The notes below the pieces were generated by a model. It did no database searches. It was given only the letters and a program-made list of their open reading frames with translations, and was not told the origin of the DNA. A stretch of 64,000 nucleotides of DNA. It comes from Planctomycetales bacterium (GTDB taxonomy: Bacteria; 4484-113). Location: contig JAUWGS010000007.1 of assembly GCA_030606285.1 (NCBI GenBank), positions 41,314 through 105,313 on the forward strand, in the 5' to 3' direction. Shown piece by piece: positions 17,418 to 26,886 of the stretch (its first letter is position 1; every line of letters starts with the position of its first letter). The position numbers were made by a program, and so were the translations under genes.

Positions 17418-18041
17418 CTAACTCACAGCGGCGCGTTTCCCAAATCGCCGCGTAAGCCAGAAGATAATCAGCAGAAGGATCGCCGCGCCCACAATCCAGT
17501 CGAGCAGGTGAGTGTAGTCGCGGATGCTCTCCCAATTCTCGCCGAGTTTCACGCCCGCGTACGTCAGGAGATAGCACCAGGGAAGCGAGCCAAGAAAGGT
17601 GAGCAGGCAAAACGGAGCGAACCGCATCCGCGCGATTCCCGCGGGGAGCGAGATATAAGTGCGGACGATGGGCAGCATGCGGGTGAAGAACACCGTGCTT
17701 TGCCCGTAGCGCTCGAAGAAGCGGTCGGCGACGGCTAGCTCGTGCTCGCGGATGAGGATGTAGCGCCCGTAGCGCGCAAGGAACGGCCTGCCGCCGTAGT
17801 ATCCCAGCGCGTAAGCGCCGATGCTTCCGGCAAGGTTGCCCAGCGCACCAGCGAAAGCCACCATATGCAGGTTGAACCGGCCCTCATGCACCAGGAAGCC
17901 GGAAAACGGCATTATTATCTCGGAAGGCAGGGGGATGCAGGCGCTTTCCACCGCCATCATCCATGCGATGCCCCAGTAGCCCGCCGCTGAGATGCCGCTT
18001 TTAACGAACGCGACCACCGCTTCGATTATTGGCACGAACAT
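17418..18041 (-). CDS. DedA family membrane protein
   Basis: This 207-residue integral membrane protein of the DedA/SNARE-associated family, whose members move lipids or affect membrane potential, has PLPSEIIMPFSGFLVHEG near the start, GSIGAYALGYYGGRPF, and FFTRMLPIVRTYISLPAG with the conserved arginines, then three more membrane spans. A TAGAAT element at 18052-18057 predicts a four-base leader before ATG 18041, so it has its own promoter between the preceding gene's stop and its start. Confidence 0.9.
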   Translation of the reverse strand: MFVPIIEAVVAFVKSGISAAGYWGIAWMMAVESACIPLPSEIIMPFSGFLVHEGRFNLHMVAFAGALGNLAGSIGAYALGYYGGRPFLARYGRYILIREHELAVADRFFERYGQSTVFFTRMLPIVRTYISLPAGIARMRFAPFCLLTFLGSLPWCYLLTYAGVKLGENWESIRDYTHLLDWIVGAAILLLIIFWLTRRFGKRAAVS

Positions 18042-18062
18042 GAAAGCGGTGATTCTAGCAGA

Positions 18063-18926
18063 CTACCAGACCGGCACCGCGTCATCACCGCCGTCAGGTG
18101 GCGTCTCGTCTGGAGGCGTTTCATCGGGAGGAGCCTCTTCGGGAGTCTCTTCCGGCGGTTCTTCTTCAGCGCCGTCATCTTCTTCCGGCTCGCCGGATGG
18201 CTCAGGTTCTTCCGCTTCTTCTCCGTTCTCAGGCTCTTGCGGTTCACCGCCGATGTCAACCGACTCGCCTTCAACCGGCGGCTCCTCAGCTTCACCTTCA
18301 GCCTCCGCTACGTCTTCGGCGGCTTCTTCCTCCAGCGCATCTTCCGCGACCTCTTCTTCTTCGGGCGTCTCGGCTTCTTCTGATGGTTCAGGTCCGGCGG
18401 CCTCTTCGGTTCCCTCCACAAGGCCCGGCGGAGTATACGTGCCCTTGGCTATCTGCAGCGCGATGTTGTCGTGAGGGTCGTACGGATACAGCCCGGCGCT
18501 CCCTGATCGCAGGTAGCCCATCTCGATGTCAACGTAGGTCGCCGGGCTCGTCAGCGGCTCGACGCGGTTCGTCTCGAGGTCGTGCTTCCAGCGATAGACC
18601 AGCTTGTCGGCTCGGCCGGGGATACTGATGGTCCAGAGGAAGTACTTCACTCCCTCCTTAATGTAAGGAGTGCTCTTGGCGACCTTCAACCGGTGCTGTC
18701 TTGCCTTGTCGAAGAAATGCTCATAATCCGAGATACGCTCGTTAGCGGGCGTGTAGTCCTTCTGTGCTATCTCCGTTAGGATGCCGACCATGTAGTAAGC
18801 GCCGACGATGAAGACGATGCAGAGGATGAAGAACACGGTGCCGGAGGCGACGCCGACGATGCCCCAGAATTCGGACTTGCGCCGTTTCAAGGGGCGCCGT
18901 CCGGACTTCGGCCTGCCCCTAGACAT
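18063..18926 (-). CDS. Single-pass membrane protein with long acidic Pro-rich tail
   Basis: This 287-residue protein opens with a basic stretch (SRGRPKSGRRPLKRRKSE), one membrane span (TVFFILCIVFIVGAYYMVG), an outer or inner soluble domain of about 110 residues (EGVKYFLWTISIPGRADKL) and a C-terminal tail of roughly 110 residues made mostly of Glu, Pro, Ala and Asp. Positive-inside logic puts the N-terminus in the cytoplasm and the acidic tail outside. GGGAGA lies seven bases before ATG 18926. No family is recognised. The tail may be a spacer or bind cations. Confidence 0.6.
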   Translation of the reverse strand: MSRGRPKSGRRPLKRRKSEFWGIVGVASGTVFFILCIVFIVGAYYMVGILTEIAQKDYTPANERISDYEHFFDKARQHRLKVAKSTPYIKEGVKYFLWTISIPGRADKLVYRWKHDLETNRVEPLTSPATYVDIEMGYLRSGSAGLYPYDPHDNIALQIAKGTYTPPGLVEGTEEAAGPEPSEEAETPEEEEVAEDALEEEAAEDVAEAEGEAEEPPVEGESVDIGGEPQEPENGEEAEEPEPSGEPEEDDGAEEEPPEETPEEAPPDETPPDETPPDGGDDAVPVW

Positions 18927-19019
18927 GCCGGTCTCCCAGCGGCCATGTGCGACAGGCTACTCGATGGGAAGGCTGCGGGTTAGACGCAATGCTTGGCTGT
19001 GGATGCTCCATAGCCGGTT

Positions 19020-19781
19020 TCAGTATCGCGGCAGTTCGTTGCCCAGACGCTCGGTGACCATCGCAGGGTAGCCTGCGTCGTCTAGGCGGGACACGACGGC
19101 TACGGCTTCCTCCAGCGTCAGGTAGGTGTCTTCAACGAATACAGCGTTGCCGATGACGATTACATCGGGGTCAAATCCCTCGGGCAGGTCTTCGCGTGCT
19201 ACCAGCGCGAATGCGGTCTGCACATCCCCCACGTCCTGAAGCTGCACTGCGTAGACAATGGGGATCGTCTCAGATGGGAGATACTTCACGTCCAGAGCCA
19301 GCTTTGCCGGATCGTCCACCTCGATGACCTTGAACAGCGCGGGGCCGGTGATGAACATCTCCATAAGCTGGATGTCGTTTTCGGCGTTGGTGACAATGGA
19401 CAGCGGGACCGCGTAAAGCGTGTCCACGCGGGCGTCTTCGGCGTACTCAACTCCCTCAAACGTTATGCAGAAGCGGTAGGGGAATGTCCGGTACTCGACG
19501 CGATAGGGTGGGTGCTTGGGCGCGCCGGTGCGGGTGCCGCCGGTCACCACGCTGAAGTCAAGCACAATGCGTAGAAAGCCGGAGTGCTTGCCGAAGCGGA
19601 TCCCCGTGAGCACGCAGCCCGGAAGCTCGCTTCCGCCGGAGAAGTGGCCGGACGACTTGTACTGCGCCGGAGCCTTCTGGGGCTCGGCGGACGAATGGGT
19701 TGTGGCCACGGCTGAGACAGCCAGAATGCAGCCGAGGCCAAACGCCAGCGATACCCCCCAACGCGTTAGCCGCGTAATCAT
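19020..19781 (-). CDS. Secreted protein with AMIN-like and SPOR-like parts
   Basis: This 253-residue protein has a signal peptide (LAFGLGCILAVSAVATTHSSA). Residues about 50-165 form a beta domain of AMIN-like type (VLTGIRFGKHSGFLRIVLDF, then FCITFEGVEYA), a class that binds peptidoglycan or lies near cell-wall amidases. The last 80 residues (IVYAVQLQDVGDVQTAFALV, then EAVAVVSRLDDAGYPAMVTE) have the pattern of a SPOR-like repeat, which binds denuded glycan strands. Both assignments are by pattern only. A TAGACT element at 19790-19795 predicts a two-base leader before ATG 19781. Confidence 0.6.
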   Translation of the reverse strand: MITRLTRWGVSLAFGLGCILAVSAVATTHSSAEPQKAPAQYKSSGHFSGGSELPGCVLTGIRFGKHSGFLRIVLDFSVVTGGTRTGAPKHPPYRVEYRTFPYRFCITFEGVEYAEDARVDTLYAVPLSIVTNAENDIQLMEMFITGPALFKVIEVDDPAKLALDVKYLPSETIPIVYAVQLQDVGDVQTAFALVAREDLPEGFDPDVIVIGNAVFVEDTYLTLEEAVAVVSRLDDAGYPAMVTERLGNELPRY

Positions 19782-19894
19782 TCGCGTTGAGTCTAAGTTC
19801 AGGTGGCCCGTGTGTCAAGGAAGAGCCTCGTCTGGTATCGCCAGCGTCCTTGAGAACTCCTTCAGCAGGTGTAGTATTTGACGGTGGGTTTTGC

Positions 19895-20001
19895 TAGAAT
19901 TGGGCTTGCCGTTAGTGACGGCGTTCACTATGGTCCTTTGACCGCCCGGTTGGGGGCGGAGACACCGGGGGGATGGACATGTCCCTGAGCCAGGAGCTGA
20001 C
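19895..20001 (+). promoter_or_regulatory. Extended -10 promoter and leader of the nuo operon
   Basis: TGCTAGAAT ends at 19900 and predicts +1 at 19907, leaving a 95-base leader. The leader contains a small hairpin (CCGCCC 19942-19947 with GGGCGG 19954-19959). CCAGGAG before GTG 20002 is the ribosome site of nuoA. Confidence 0.55.
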
Positions 20002-20388
20002 GTGTTAATTGACTACCTGCCGATTGCCATCTACTTGGCGGTTTTGGTGGCGTTCGCGGTGGCGCTGATTGTGCTGTCACACATTCTCGTCCCGCGAAAC
20101 GCGCCCCGCCTGCGCAGATGGGACGAGCCCTTCGAGTGCGGCCTGCGCAGCGAAGGCCTGGCACCGGGAAGATACCCCGTGAAGTACTACCTCGTGGCCA
20201 TAATGTTCGTCATCTTCGACCTCGAAGCGGTCTTCTTCTACCCCTGGGCGGTGAGCCTCCAGGCGTTCAAGGATTCGCAGCTTGGATGGCTCTGGTTCCT
20301 TGAAATGCTCGTATTCATCGTGATACTGCTCGTGGGCTACGTGTATATCGTCGCAAAGGGAGTGTTCGGATGGTCCGAGAGCGACTGA
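20002..20388 (+). CDS. nuoA: NADH-quinone oxidoreductase subunit A
   Basis: This 128-residue membrane subunit of complex I has three spans: the N-terminal [20 protein letters not shown], the central [19 protein letters not shown] with the conserved acidic residues near the quinone tunnel, and the C-terminal [20 protein letters not shown]. The loop carries FECGLRSEG, the Cys-containing family loop. GTG 20002 follows an AGGAG site. It is the first gene of the fourteen-subunit operon and overlaps nuoB by 19 bases. Confidence 0.97.
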   Translation: MLIDYLPIAIYLAVLVAFAVALIVLSHILVPRNAPRLRRWDEPFECGLRSEGLAPGRYPVKYYLVAIMFVIFDLEAVFFYPWAVSLQAFKDSQLGWLWFLEMLVFIVILLVGYVYIVAKGVFGWSESD

Positions 20389-20912
20389 CCAAACCGGACA
20401 GTCCCACGGCGGCTGAACTCCTCAGCAACCCGGACGACGGGAGCATACTGCTCACATCCATAAACAAGGTAATCGGCTGGTTCCAATCCAACTCGATCTG
20501 GCCGTTGACCTTCGGCCTTGCGTGCTGCGCCATAGAGATGATGAGCCTGACCGCAAGCCGGTTTGACCTCTCGCGTTTCGGGTCGGAGATCTTCCGCGCG
20601 AGCCCCCGGCAGGCGGACTTGATGATTGTCTCCGGACGCCTTTCGTGGAAGATGGCGCCGATTGCGCGCGAGCTGTACGAGCAGATGCCGTACCCCAAAT
20701 GGGTCATCGCAATGGGCGCGTGCGCTTCGTGCGGCGGCGTCTTCTCCACATATGCGATTGTCCACGGCGCGGACCACATCCTGCCGGTGGACATCTACGT
20801 GCCGGGATGCCCGCCACGGCCGGAGGCGCTGCTTGACGCCATCATCAAGCTGCAAAAGAAGATAAAGACCGGCACCTACGTTGCGCAGGGCCTCAAGGAT
20901 GGCCGCCGGTGA
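20370..20912 (+). CDS. nuoB: NADH-quinone oxidoreductase subunit B
   Basis: This 180-residue peripheral-arm subunit holds cluster N2, the last iron-sulfur centre before quinone. The ligand cysteines are seen in LACCAIEMM (adjacent pair), [10 protein letters not shown] and VPGCPPRPE. It starts inside the end of nuoA and ends with GTGA shared with nuoC, which indicates translational coupling. Length is normal for the family. Its N-terminus has a short extra lead before [12 protein letters not shown]. Confidence 0.97.
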   Translation: MVRERLTKPDSPTAAELLSNPDDGSILLTSINKVIGWFQSNSIWPLTFGLACCAIEMMSLTASRFDLSRFGSEIFRASPRQADLMIVSGRLSWKMAPIARELYEQMPYPKWVIAMGACASCGGVFSTYAIVHGADHILPVDIYVPGCPPRPEALLDAIIKLQKKIKTGTYVAQGLKDGRR

Positions 20913-22618
20913 GCACCGCCGTTGATGAGCGGCTGCAATCGGCTCTCGGCGGGCTTGCCGAGCGTGCTTATGTGGACGCGGCAGGCGAACCGGTAGCTGT
21001 CGTCCCGCCGGCGAATCTGCGCGAAGCGGTGAAGGTGCTGAAGGCGTCGCCCGATACTTACTGCGATTACCTGTCTTTCGCCAGCGCCCAGGACATGATT
21101 CCTCGCGTCCCGCGCTTCGACGGTATCTACCAGCTCTATTCGATCAAGCACCACCACTGGTTCAGGCTGCGGGTGCCGGTGAGTGACGGGGAGGCTTTGC
21201 CGTCACTGGCGGACATTCACAAGGGCGCGGACTGGCACGAGCGGGAGACGTACGACCTTTTTGGAATCCCCTACGACGGCCATCCCGACCTGCGGCGCAT
21301 ACTGCTGACCGACAACTGGCACGGCCACCCGCTGCGTAAGGAATACGACCACCAGTTCGAACCCGTTTGGGCGCCGGGCACCAACGTGCTGCAAAACGTG
21401 GCCGAAGAGGGAATGGCCGGCCACGAAGCCGCCGGGGAGGATCCTGCAAAGACCATCGTGCTGAATCTCGGCCCGCAGCATCCGGCGACGCACGGAGTGA
21501 TGCGCCTAGCGGTGGAGCTTGACGGCGAGAACATCGTGGGATGCGTGCCGCACATAGGCTATCTGCACACGGGCATCGAGAAACTCTCCGAGCACCACAA
21601 CTGGACGCAGAACATTACGCACTACGCGCGGATGGACTACCTGTCGCCGATGAACAACGAGCTGGCGTATTGCCTGGCTGTGGAGAAGCTCCTTGGCGTG
21701 GAGGTTCCCAAGCGCGCGCAGTACATACGCGTGTTGATGAGCGAGTTGACGAGGATCATCTCGCACCTCGTGTGGCTGGGCACCCACGCGATGGACATCG
21801 GCGCTCTTACGGTATTCCTGTATTGCTTCGCCGAGCGCGAAAAGATACTGGAGATGTACGAGGCCATCGGCGGCCAGCGGATGATGACGAGCTACATCCG
21901 CATCGGAGGCGTGCAGGACGACATGCCCGAGAGCTTCCCGGGGATGGTGGAGGCTTGGGAGAAGACCTTTGATTCGCAGCTTTCGATATATCACGGCCTG
22001 CTGACGAAGAACCCCATCTGGCGGCAGCGCACGATGGGCATTGGAGTGATGGACCGCGACACATCGCTGAGCTACGGGCTGTCCGGCCCGCTGGCACGGG
22101 CGGTGGGAATCGACTGGGACTTGAGGAGGGACAACCCGTACAGCAGCTTTGAGGAATTTGAGTTCGACATTCCCGTGGAGCAGACGGGCGACGTGTACGC
22201 GCGGTATCTCGTGAGGATGGAAGAGCTGCGCCAGTCCCGCCGGATAGTGCTTCAAGCGCTGAAGAAAATCGCCGAGACCGAGCCGGGCACTTATGTCGCC
22301 GAAGACTACAAGCTGGCGCCGGTGCCGCGCGACGGCATAAACGCATCTATCGAGGAACTCATCCACCATTTCAAGTACTGGACGGACGGCATATGGGTTC
22401 CCTCTGGCGAAGCGTACGGCTTCATTGAAGCCAGCAAGGGCGAACTCGGCTATTTCGTTGTGAGTGACGGAACGGCGCATCCGCAGCGCGTCAAGATACG
22501 CGGCCCGTCCTTTTCCAACCTGAGCGCTTTTCCCGAGATGATCAAGGGCCATCTCATCGCGGACGTCATCGCCACCATCGGGAGCATTGACATCGTGCTC
22601 GGGGAGGTGGACCGGTGA
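20909..22618 (+). CDS. nuoCD: Fused NADH-quinone oxidoreductase subunits C and D
   Basis: This 569-residue protein joins NuoC (about residues 1-170; [18 protein letters not shown] and GHPLRKEYD) to NuoD (from about residue 178; [38 protein letters not shown]). NuoD lines the quinone site with NuoB and is related to the large hydrogenase subunit but lacks its nickel cysteines, as expected. The linker region around [13 protein letters not shown] is short and polar. A fused nuoCD is known in several bacterial groups, including E. coli. GTG 20909 overlaps the nuoB stop by four bases. Confidence 0.96.
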   Translation: MSTAVDERLQSALGGLAERAYVDAAGEPVAVVPPANLREAVKVLKASPDTYCDYLSFASAQDMIPRVPRFDGIYQLYSIKHHHWFRLRVPVSDGEALPSLADIHKGADWHERETYDLFGIPYDGHPDLRRILLTDNWHGHPLRKEYDHQFEPVWAPGTNVLQNVAEEGMAGHEAAGEDPAKTIVLNLGPQHPATHGVMRLAVELDGENIVGCVPHIGYLHTGIEKLSEHHNWTQNITHYARMDYLSPMNNELAYCLAVEKLLGVEVPKRAQYIRVLMSELTRIISHLVWLGTHAMDIGALTVFLYCFAEREKILEMYEAIGGQRMMTSYIRIGGVQDDMPESFPGMVEAWEKTFDSQLSIYHGLLTKNPIWRQRTMGIGVMDRDTSLSYGLSGPLARAVGIDWDLRRDNPYSSFEEFEFDIPVEQTGDVYARYLVRMEELRQSRRIVLQALKKIAETEPGTYVAEDYKLAPVPRDGINASIEELIHHFKYWTDGIWVPSGEAYGFIEASKGELGYFVVSDGTAHPQRVKIRGPSFSNLSAFPEMIKGHLIADVIATIGSIDIVLGEVDR

Positions 22619-23094
22619 CGGTGTCGGTTCAGCTTCACCCGGAACTGCGCAAGTGGGTAGAGGAGCGCCTGTCCCGCTATCCAACGCGGCGCAGCCTCCT
22701 GGTTCCCACGCTCATGCAGGCCCAGAAGTATCACGACTATGCTAGTCCCGGGCTGATGCAGGCGGTTGCAGCGTTGCTGGACGTGCCCGAGTCGGAAGTG
22801 ATGTCAGTTGCCAGCTTCTACACTCTCATCGCCAAGCATCCGGTAGGGAGGCACATCGTCCAAGTGTGCCACAACGTCTCGTGCTACCTGCGCGGATGCG
22901 ACGAGGTTATCGCGCAATTGGAGGAGCGGCTGGGCTGCAAGGTGGGGGAGACGACCGAAGACGGCAAGTTTACGCTTATCACGGTGGAGTGCCTGGCGGC
23001 CTGCGGCTCAGCGCCTGTGATGATGGTTGACGAAAAACTATACGAAAACGTCACGCCCGAGCAGATTGACCGGATATTGGCGGAGGCCGATTGA
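22615..23094 (+). CDS. nuoE: NADH-quinone oxidoreductase subunit E
   Basis: This 159-residue thioredoxin-like subunit carries cluster N1a. The four cysteine ligands are visible as CHNVSC and CLAAC. The fold start is LMQAQKYHDYASPGLMQAVA, and the end is MVDEKLYENVTPEQIDRIL. Together with NuoF and NuoG it makes the NADH-oxidising module. Its GTG overlaps the nuoCD stop by four bases, a second GTGA coupling. Confidence 0.96.
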   Translation: MTVSVQLHPELRKWVEERLSRYPTRRSLLVPTLMQAQKYHDYASPGLMQAVAALLDVPESEVMSVASFYTLIAKHPVGRHIVQVCHNVSCYLRGCDEVIAQLEERLGCKVGETTEDGKFTLITVECLAACGSAPVMMVDEKLYENVTPEQIDRILAEAD

Positions 23095-23095
23095 G

Positions 23096-24388
23096 GTGAC
23101 CGAGCTAACGAAAGTCGTAATGCGGCTGGACGGCGTTGCGGACGCGCACCGTCTGGACGTTTACGAGGCCAACGGCGGCTACAGCGCACTGCGCAAAGCG
23201 CTCGGCGAGATGAAGCCGCAAGAGGTGATTGACGAGGTCAAGGCGAGTGGTCTCCGGGGCAAGGGTGGCGCGGGCTTCCCCGCAGGCCTGAAATGGAGCT
23301 TCGTCCCCCAAGACCATCCGGGCCCGAAGTACCTGGCATGCAACGCCGATGAGGGCGAGCCTGGCACGTTCAAGGACCGCTGGATAATCGAAAACAACCC
23401 GCACGAGATGATCGAAGGCTGCATCATCTGCGCCTACGCAGTGGGCTTAAGCCACATCTACGTGTACTGCCGGGGGGAGTTTTACGAGGGCAAGCGCAAG
23501 ATTGAGCAGGCAGCGAAGGAGGCTTACGCGAAGGGATATCTTGGCGAAAACATCCTGGGCAGCGGATTCAGCACGCATCTGACGGTGCATACCGGCGCGG
23601 GCTCGTACGAGTGCGGTGAGGAAACGGCTCTCCTGACGTCGATGGAAGGCGGGCGGGGTCACCCGAAGATCAAGCCGCCGTTCCCGGCATCGGAAGGGGC
23701 CTGGCGCAAGCCCACGGTCATAAACAATGTGGAGACGCTGGCGACGGTTCCCGCCGTTATCACGCAGGGCGCCCAGTGGCACGCGGGTATGGGCACCGAG
23801 AAAAGTAAGGGCGTGAAGATGGTGTGCGTATCCGGTCATGTGGAGCGCCCGGGCATCTATGAGGTGGAGTTCGGCGTTCCCGCCTCTGGGATCATCAACG
23901 ACCTGGCGGGAGGAGTCTGGAAGGGCCGGCAGCTCAAGGGCTACTTCCCCGGCGGGAGCAGCACGCCGGTCCTACCGGCGGAGAAGGCCGATGTGCTCTA
24001 CGACTACGAGAGCATCGCCGAAGCCGGCTCGATGCTGGGTTCGGGCGCGCTGATAGCGTTCGACAACGAGACCGACGTGGTGCGGATGGCTGAAGTCATC
24101 ACACGGTTCTACGCCTGGGAATCCTGCGGCAAGTGCACGCCCTGCCGCGAAGGCACCCGGTGGATGCTGCAGATTTACGAGCGCATCCTGAACGGCGGCG
24201 GGCGGATGGATGACCTGGAGTTGTTGCTTTCGATCTGCAACAACCTTGAATTCAAGAGTTTCTGCCCGTTCGGGGATGCAGCGGTCGGCGTCGTGCGTTC
24301 GACGATCAATCTCTACCGAGACGAATACGAGGAATACATACGCGAACATAAGGTCTATCGGCGCAGGTTTGTTCCGGTGAAACACTGA
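23096..24388 (+). CDS. nuoF: NADH-quinone oxidoreductase subunit F
   Basis: This 430-residue flavoprotein oxidises NADH. It shows the NADH-binding GRGGAGFPAGLKWS-type loop (here GKGGAGFPAGLKW), the FMN-binding CNADEGEPGTFKDR and GAGSYECGEETAL, and the N3 cluster ligands SCGKCTPCREGT with a final Cys in SFCPFGD. GTG 23096 is taken as the start, one base after the nuoE stop with GGAGG upstream; a longer frame from 23027 would overlap nuoE and adds no conserved sequence. Confidence 0.96.
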   Translation: MTELTKVVMRLDGVADAHRLDVYEANGGYSALRKALGEMKPQEVIDEVKASGLRGKGGAGFPAGLKWSFVPQDHPGPKYLACNADEGEPGTFKDRWIIENNPHEMIEGCIICAYAVGLSHIYVYCRGEFYEGKRKIEQAAKEAYAKGYLGENILGSGFSTHLTVHTGAGSYECGEETALLTSMEGGRGHPKIKPPFPASEGAWRKPTVINNVETLATVPAVITQGAQWHAGMGTEKSKGVKMVCVSGHVERPGIYEVEFGVPASGIINDLAGGVWKGRQLKGYFPGGSSTPVLPAEKADVLYDYESIAEAGSMLGSGALIAFDNETDVVRMAEVITRFYAWESCGKCTPCREGTRWMLQIYERILNGGGRMDDLELLLSICNNLEFKSFCPFGDAAVGVVRSTINLYRDEYEEYIREHKVYRRRFVPVKH

Positions 24389-24396
24389 CGGTACTA

Positions 24397-26886
24397 ATGG
24401 ACACGCAGGATAAGAAACTGGTTACGCTCACCATAGACGGGAAGCAGGTTTCCGTGCCCGAAGGCACGAGGCTGACGGATGCAGCGAAAGCTGCGGGTAT
24501 CGAGATCCCGCAGTTCTGCTCTCACCGGTGGTTGGAGCCGCTTGGCGCGTGCCGGATGTGCCTGGTGCGCATCGAGAAGATGCCGGATCTGGAGACCGCC
24601 TGCACGACCATGGTGCGGGAGGGGATGGTCGTCACGACCGACAGTGACGAGGTACGCGCCGCGCGGGAAGCGATGCTCGAATTCCACCTGCTCAACCATC
24701 CGCTTGAATGCCCCGTCTGCGACAAGGGCGGTGAGTGCGACCTTCAGGACCTTACAGAGGCCCACGGCCTGACGAAGAGCCGCTACGTTGAAGACAAGCT
24801 GGTGCGCCCCGATTCAATGCTGACGCCCTTCCTGCACATGAACTACAAGCGGTGCATTCTCTGCAAGCGCTGCGTACGTTACTGCGAGGAAGTTACCGGA
24901 AGCCACCTGCTGAAGGTTGACGAGCGGGGCGCGTGGTCGCACATCGCTACTTATGGAGTCGAAGGCCCACCGGATTACTTCTCGGGCAACACGATAGAGC
25001 TTTGCCCTGTTGGGGCTATCACAAGCGAGCTTTTCCGGTTCCGCGGGCGTTCATGGGAGTTGGGCAAGACAAGAACAGTGTGCAACCAGTGTGCTATGGG
25101 ATGCAACGTGGAGCTGCACACGCGCCGCAACGAGCTTCTGCGAATCGTACCGGCGGTTCACCCGCAGGTTGAAGACGGCCACATCTGCGACCGCGGGAGA
25201 TTTGCCTACGGATACGTCAACAACCTGCCCTTCAAGCAACCGATGGTGGGAAAGGGCGATGAACGCCGTGAGGTCTCGTGGGAAGAGGCTGAGAACACGG
25301 CGGCTGAGAAGATCGCCAAGGTTGTTGAGATGCACGGCGCTAATGCGCTCGGGCTCATCGCCGGTAGTGGTCTCACCAATGAGGATTACGTTGCCTTTCG
25401 CCTAATCGCTCACACGCACCTGGGCACGGAGAACTTCTTCATCGGCGAAGGCTTGATTGATGTCAGCAGTAATCCACTGGTGATACTTCATTCGCTGTTC
25501 TTCGACAGCGCTTCGATTAGCGAGATACTCCAGTCTGATCTCATTGTCTCCGTAGGCTGCGACCTGGTGGAGGAAGCGCCGGTTCTGGCTCTGCGAATCA
25601 AGCAGGCGCTCAAAGGCTCAAACCGGAAGCTCATCGGCCTTTGCGCGTATGAACCGCCGGGATACTGGAGTCCCCAGGAGCACTACTGCTACGACGCGGG
25701 CAACTTCCTTGCCGCAGCGGGCGAGATCATCCAAGCTATCGAATCCGGCAACACCGGCGACCGATGGGGTGGGCTGGTTGAGAACCTGCAGAAAGCGCGC
25801 ACGGTGGCGATCATTTACGGGCAGGACCTCCTGCGGCATCGTGACGCGGACAAGTGCCTGTTGGCGCTGTTGAAGATAAAGCACGCCGTGATTCAGTGGC
25901 GCAAGGCCAGCGGTGTCGAGCGTGGGCACTTCTCGCTCAATCCCGCCCTTCGCAGCGCAAATGCCACGGGCGCGCTCGTCCTCAATAATCTGGAGTTCTT
26001 AGTGCGTGGACAGGCAGAGCGGCCTGAAAGGTCTCATGCGACGATGCGCGGGCTTCTCGAAAAGGCCGCTGCGGGCGAGATTAAGCTGCTTTACTTGACT
26101 GGCATCAACCCGCTGATGACGTTTGTGGATCGCTCGCTGGTGGAACGGGCGCTAGAAACGGTGGATTTCCTCATCGTGCAGGACGTGCTGTCCAATGAGA
26201 CGACTAAACGCGCCGACCTGCTGCTTCCGGTAGCGCCGTGGCCGTGCCGCGAGGGCACGTACGTCAACCTCGGCTGGCGCTTGCAGAGACTCCGCGCGTC
26301 GGATATCGTGACCAGCCTGCCCACCAATCTTGAGGTGTGGAACCGCCTGCTGATAAAGATGGGCAAGGGCTCGCATTCCACCGCTCCCGCCAGGATCTTC
26401 GATGAGATTGCGCGGCTGATACCGGCGATATCCCATCTGAGCTTCGATACGATTCCCGAAACCGGCTCGCTGCTGGATTTCCAGCTCGACGAGGATGGCA
26501 TCCGGAAAGTAGCCGAGGAAGTCGCGAAGGTGGAGCTGGACTTTCTGCGCTACGAGCAGTCCGAAGACTACCCCCTGGTGCTGGTTCAGAAGCTCTACCT
26601 CCTGCGTAATTCGCCGCGAATGCGCCTGTCGCAGAGAATGGACGCGGTGGCTCCCGAACCGCTGGCGCAGATGCATCCTGAGGATATGAGTGCTTCCGGT
26701 GTAACCGAAGGCCAGGAAGTTGCTGTGGAATCGGTGAACGGCGATATCAGGCTTGTTGTCAGACGGTGCGAGTGGGTGCAGCCGGGAAGCGTCGTGGTCG
26801 GTAACTACCTGCCCGAAGCACCGACGAACCGTCTGGTTTCGGTTGACGAAAACATAACTTACGTCAGAGTGAGGCCCGCGCAATGA
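24397..26886 (+). CDS. nuoG: NADH-quinone oxidoreductase subunit G
   Basis: This 829-residue iron-sulfur subunit starts with a 2Fe-2S ferredoxin domain (FCSHRWLEPLGACRMCLV), the His-Cys 4Fe-4S motif (HPLECPVCDKGGECDLQD) and a pair of clusters (CILCKRCVRYC, ELCPVGAI). The C-terminal part is a molybdopterin-oxidoreductase-like domain without catalytic metal. The motif CNQCAMGCNV with a later Cys in HICDRG forms the site for the extra cluster N7, found only in some bacteria. The last 100 residues have the molydopterin dinucleotide-binding fold (GVTEGQEVAVESVNGDI). Confidence 0.96.
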   Translation: MDTQDKKLVTLTIDGKQVSVPEGTRLTDAAKAAGIEIPQFCSHRWLEPLGACRMCLVRIEKMPDLETACTTMVREGMVVTTDSDEVRAAREAMLEFHLLNHPLECPVCDKGGECDLQDLTEAHGLTKSRYVEDKLVRPDSMLTPFLHMNYKRCILCKRCVRYCEEVTGSHLLKVDERGAWSHIATYGVEGPPDYFSGNTIELCPVGAITSELFRFRGRSWELGKTRTVCNQCAMGCNVELHTRRNELLRIVPAVHPQVEDGHICDRGRFAYGYVNNLPFKQPMVGKGDERREVSWEEAENTAAEKIAKVVEMHGANALGLIAGSGLTNEDYVAFRLIAHTHLGTENFFIGEGLIDVSSNPLVILHSLFFDSASISEILQSDLIVSVGCDLVEEAPVLALRIKQALKGSNRKLIGLCAYEPPGYWSPQEHYCYDAGNFLAAAGEIIQAIESGNTGDRWGGLVENLQKARTVAIIYGQDLLRHRDADKCLLALLKIKHAVIQWRKASGVERGHFSLNPALRSANATGALVLNNLEFLVRGQAERPERSHATMRGLLEKAAAGEIKLLYLTGINPLMTFVDRSLVERALETVDFLIVQDVLSNETTKRADLLLPVAPWPCREGTYVNLGWRLQRLRASDIVTSLPTNLEVWNRLLIKMGKGSHSTAPARIFDEIARLIPAISHLSFDTIPETGSLLDFQLDEDGIRKVAEEVAKVELDFLRYEQSEDYPLVLVQKLYLLRNSPRMRLSQRMDAVAPEPLAQMHPEDMSASGVTEGQEVAVESVNGDIRLVVRRCEWVQPGSVVVGNYLPEAPTNRLVSVDENITYVRVRPAQ

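Noticed and set aside
21506..22684. 392-residue open frame antisense to nuoCD
   Set aside because: It is a shadow of a GC-rich real gene with clear family motifs on the other strand; no ribosome site or domain.
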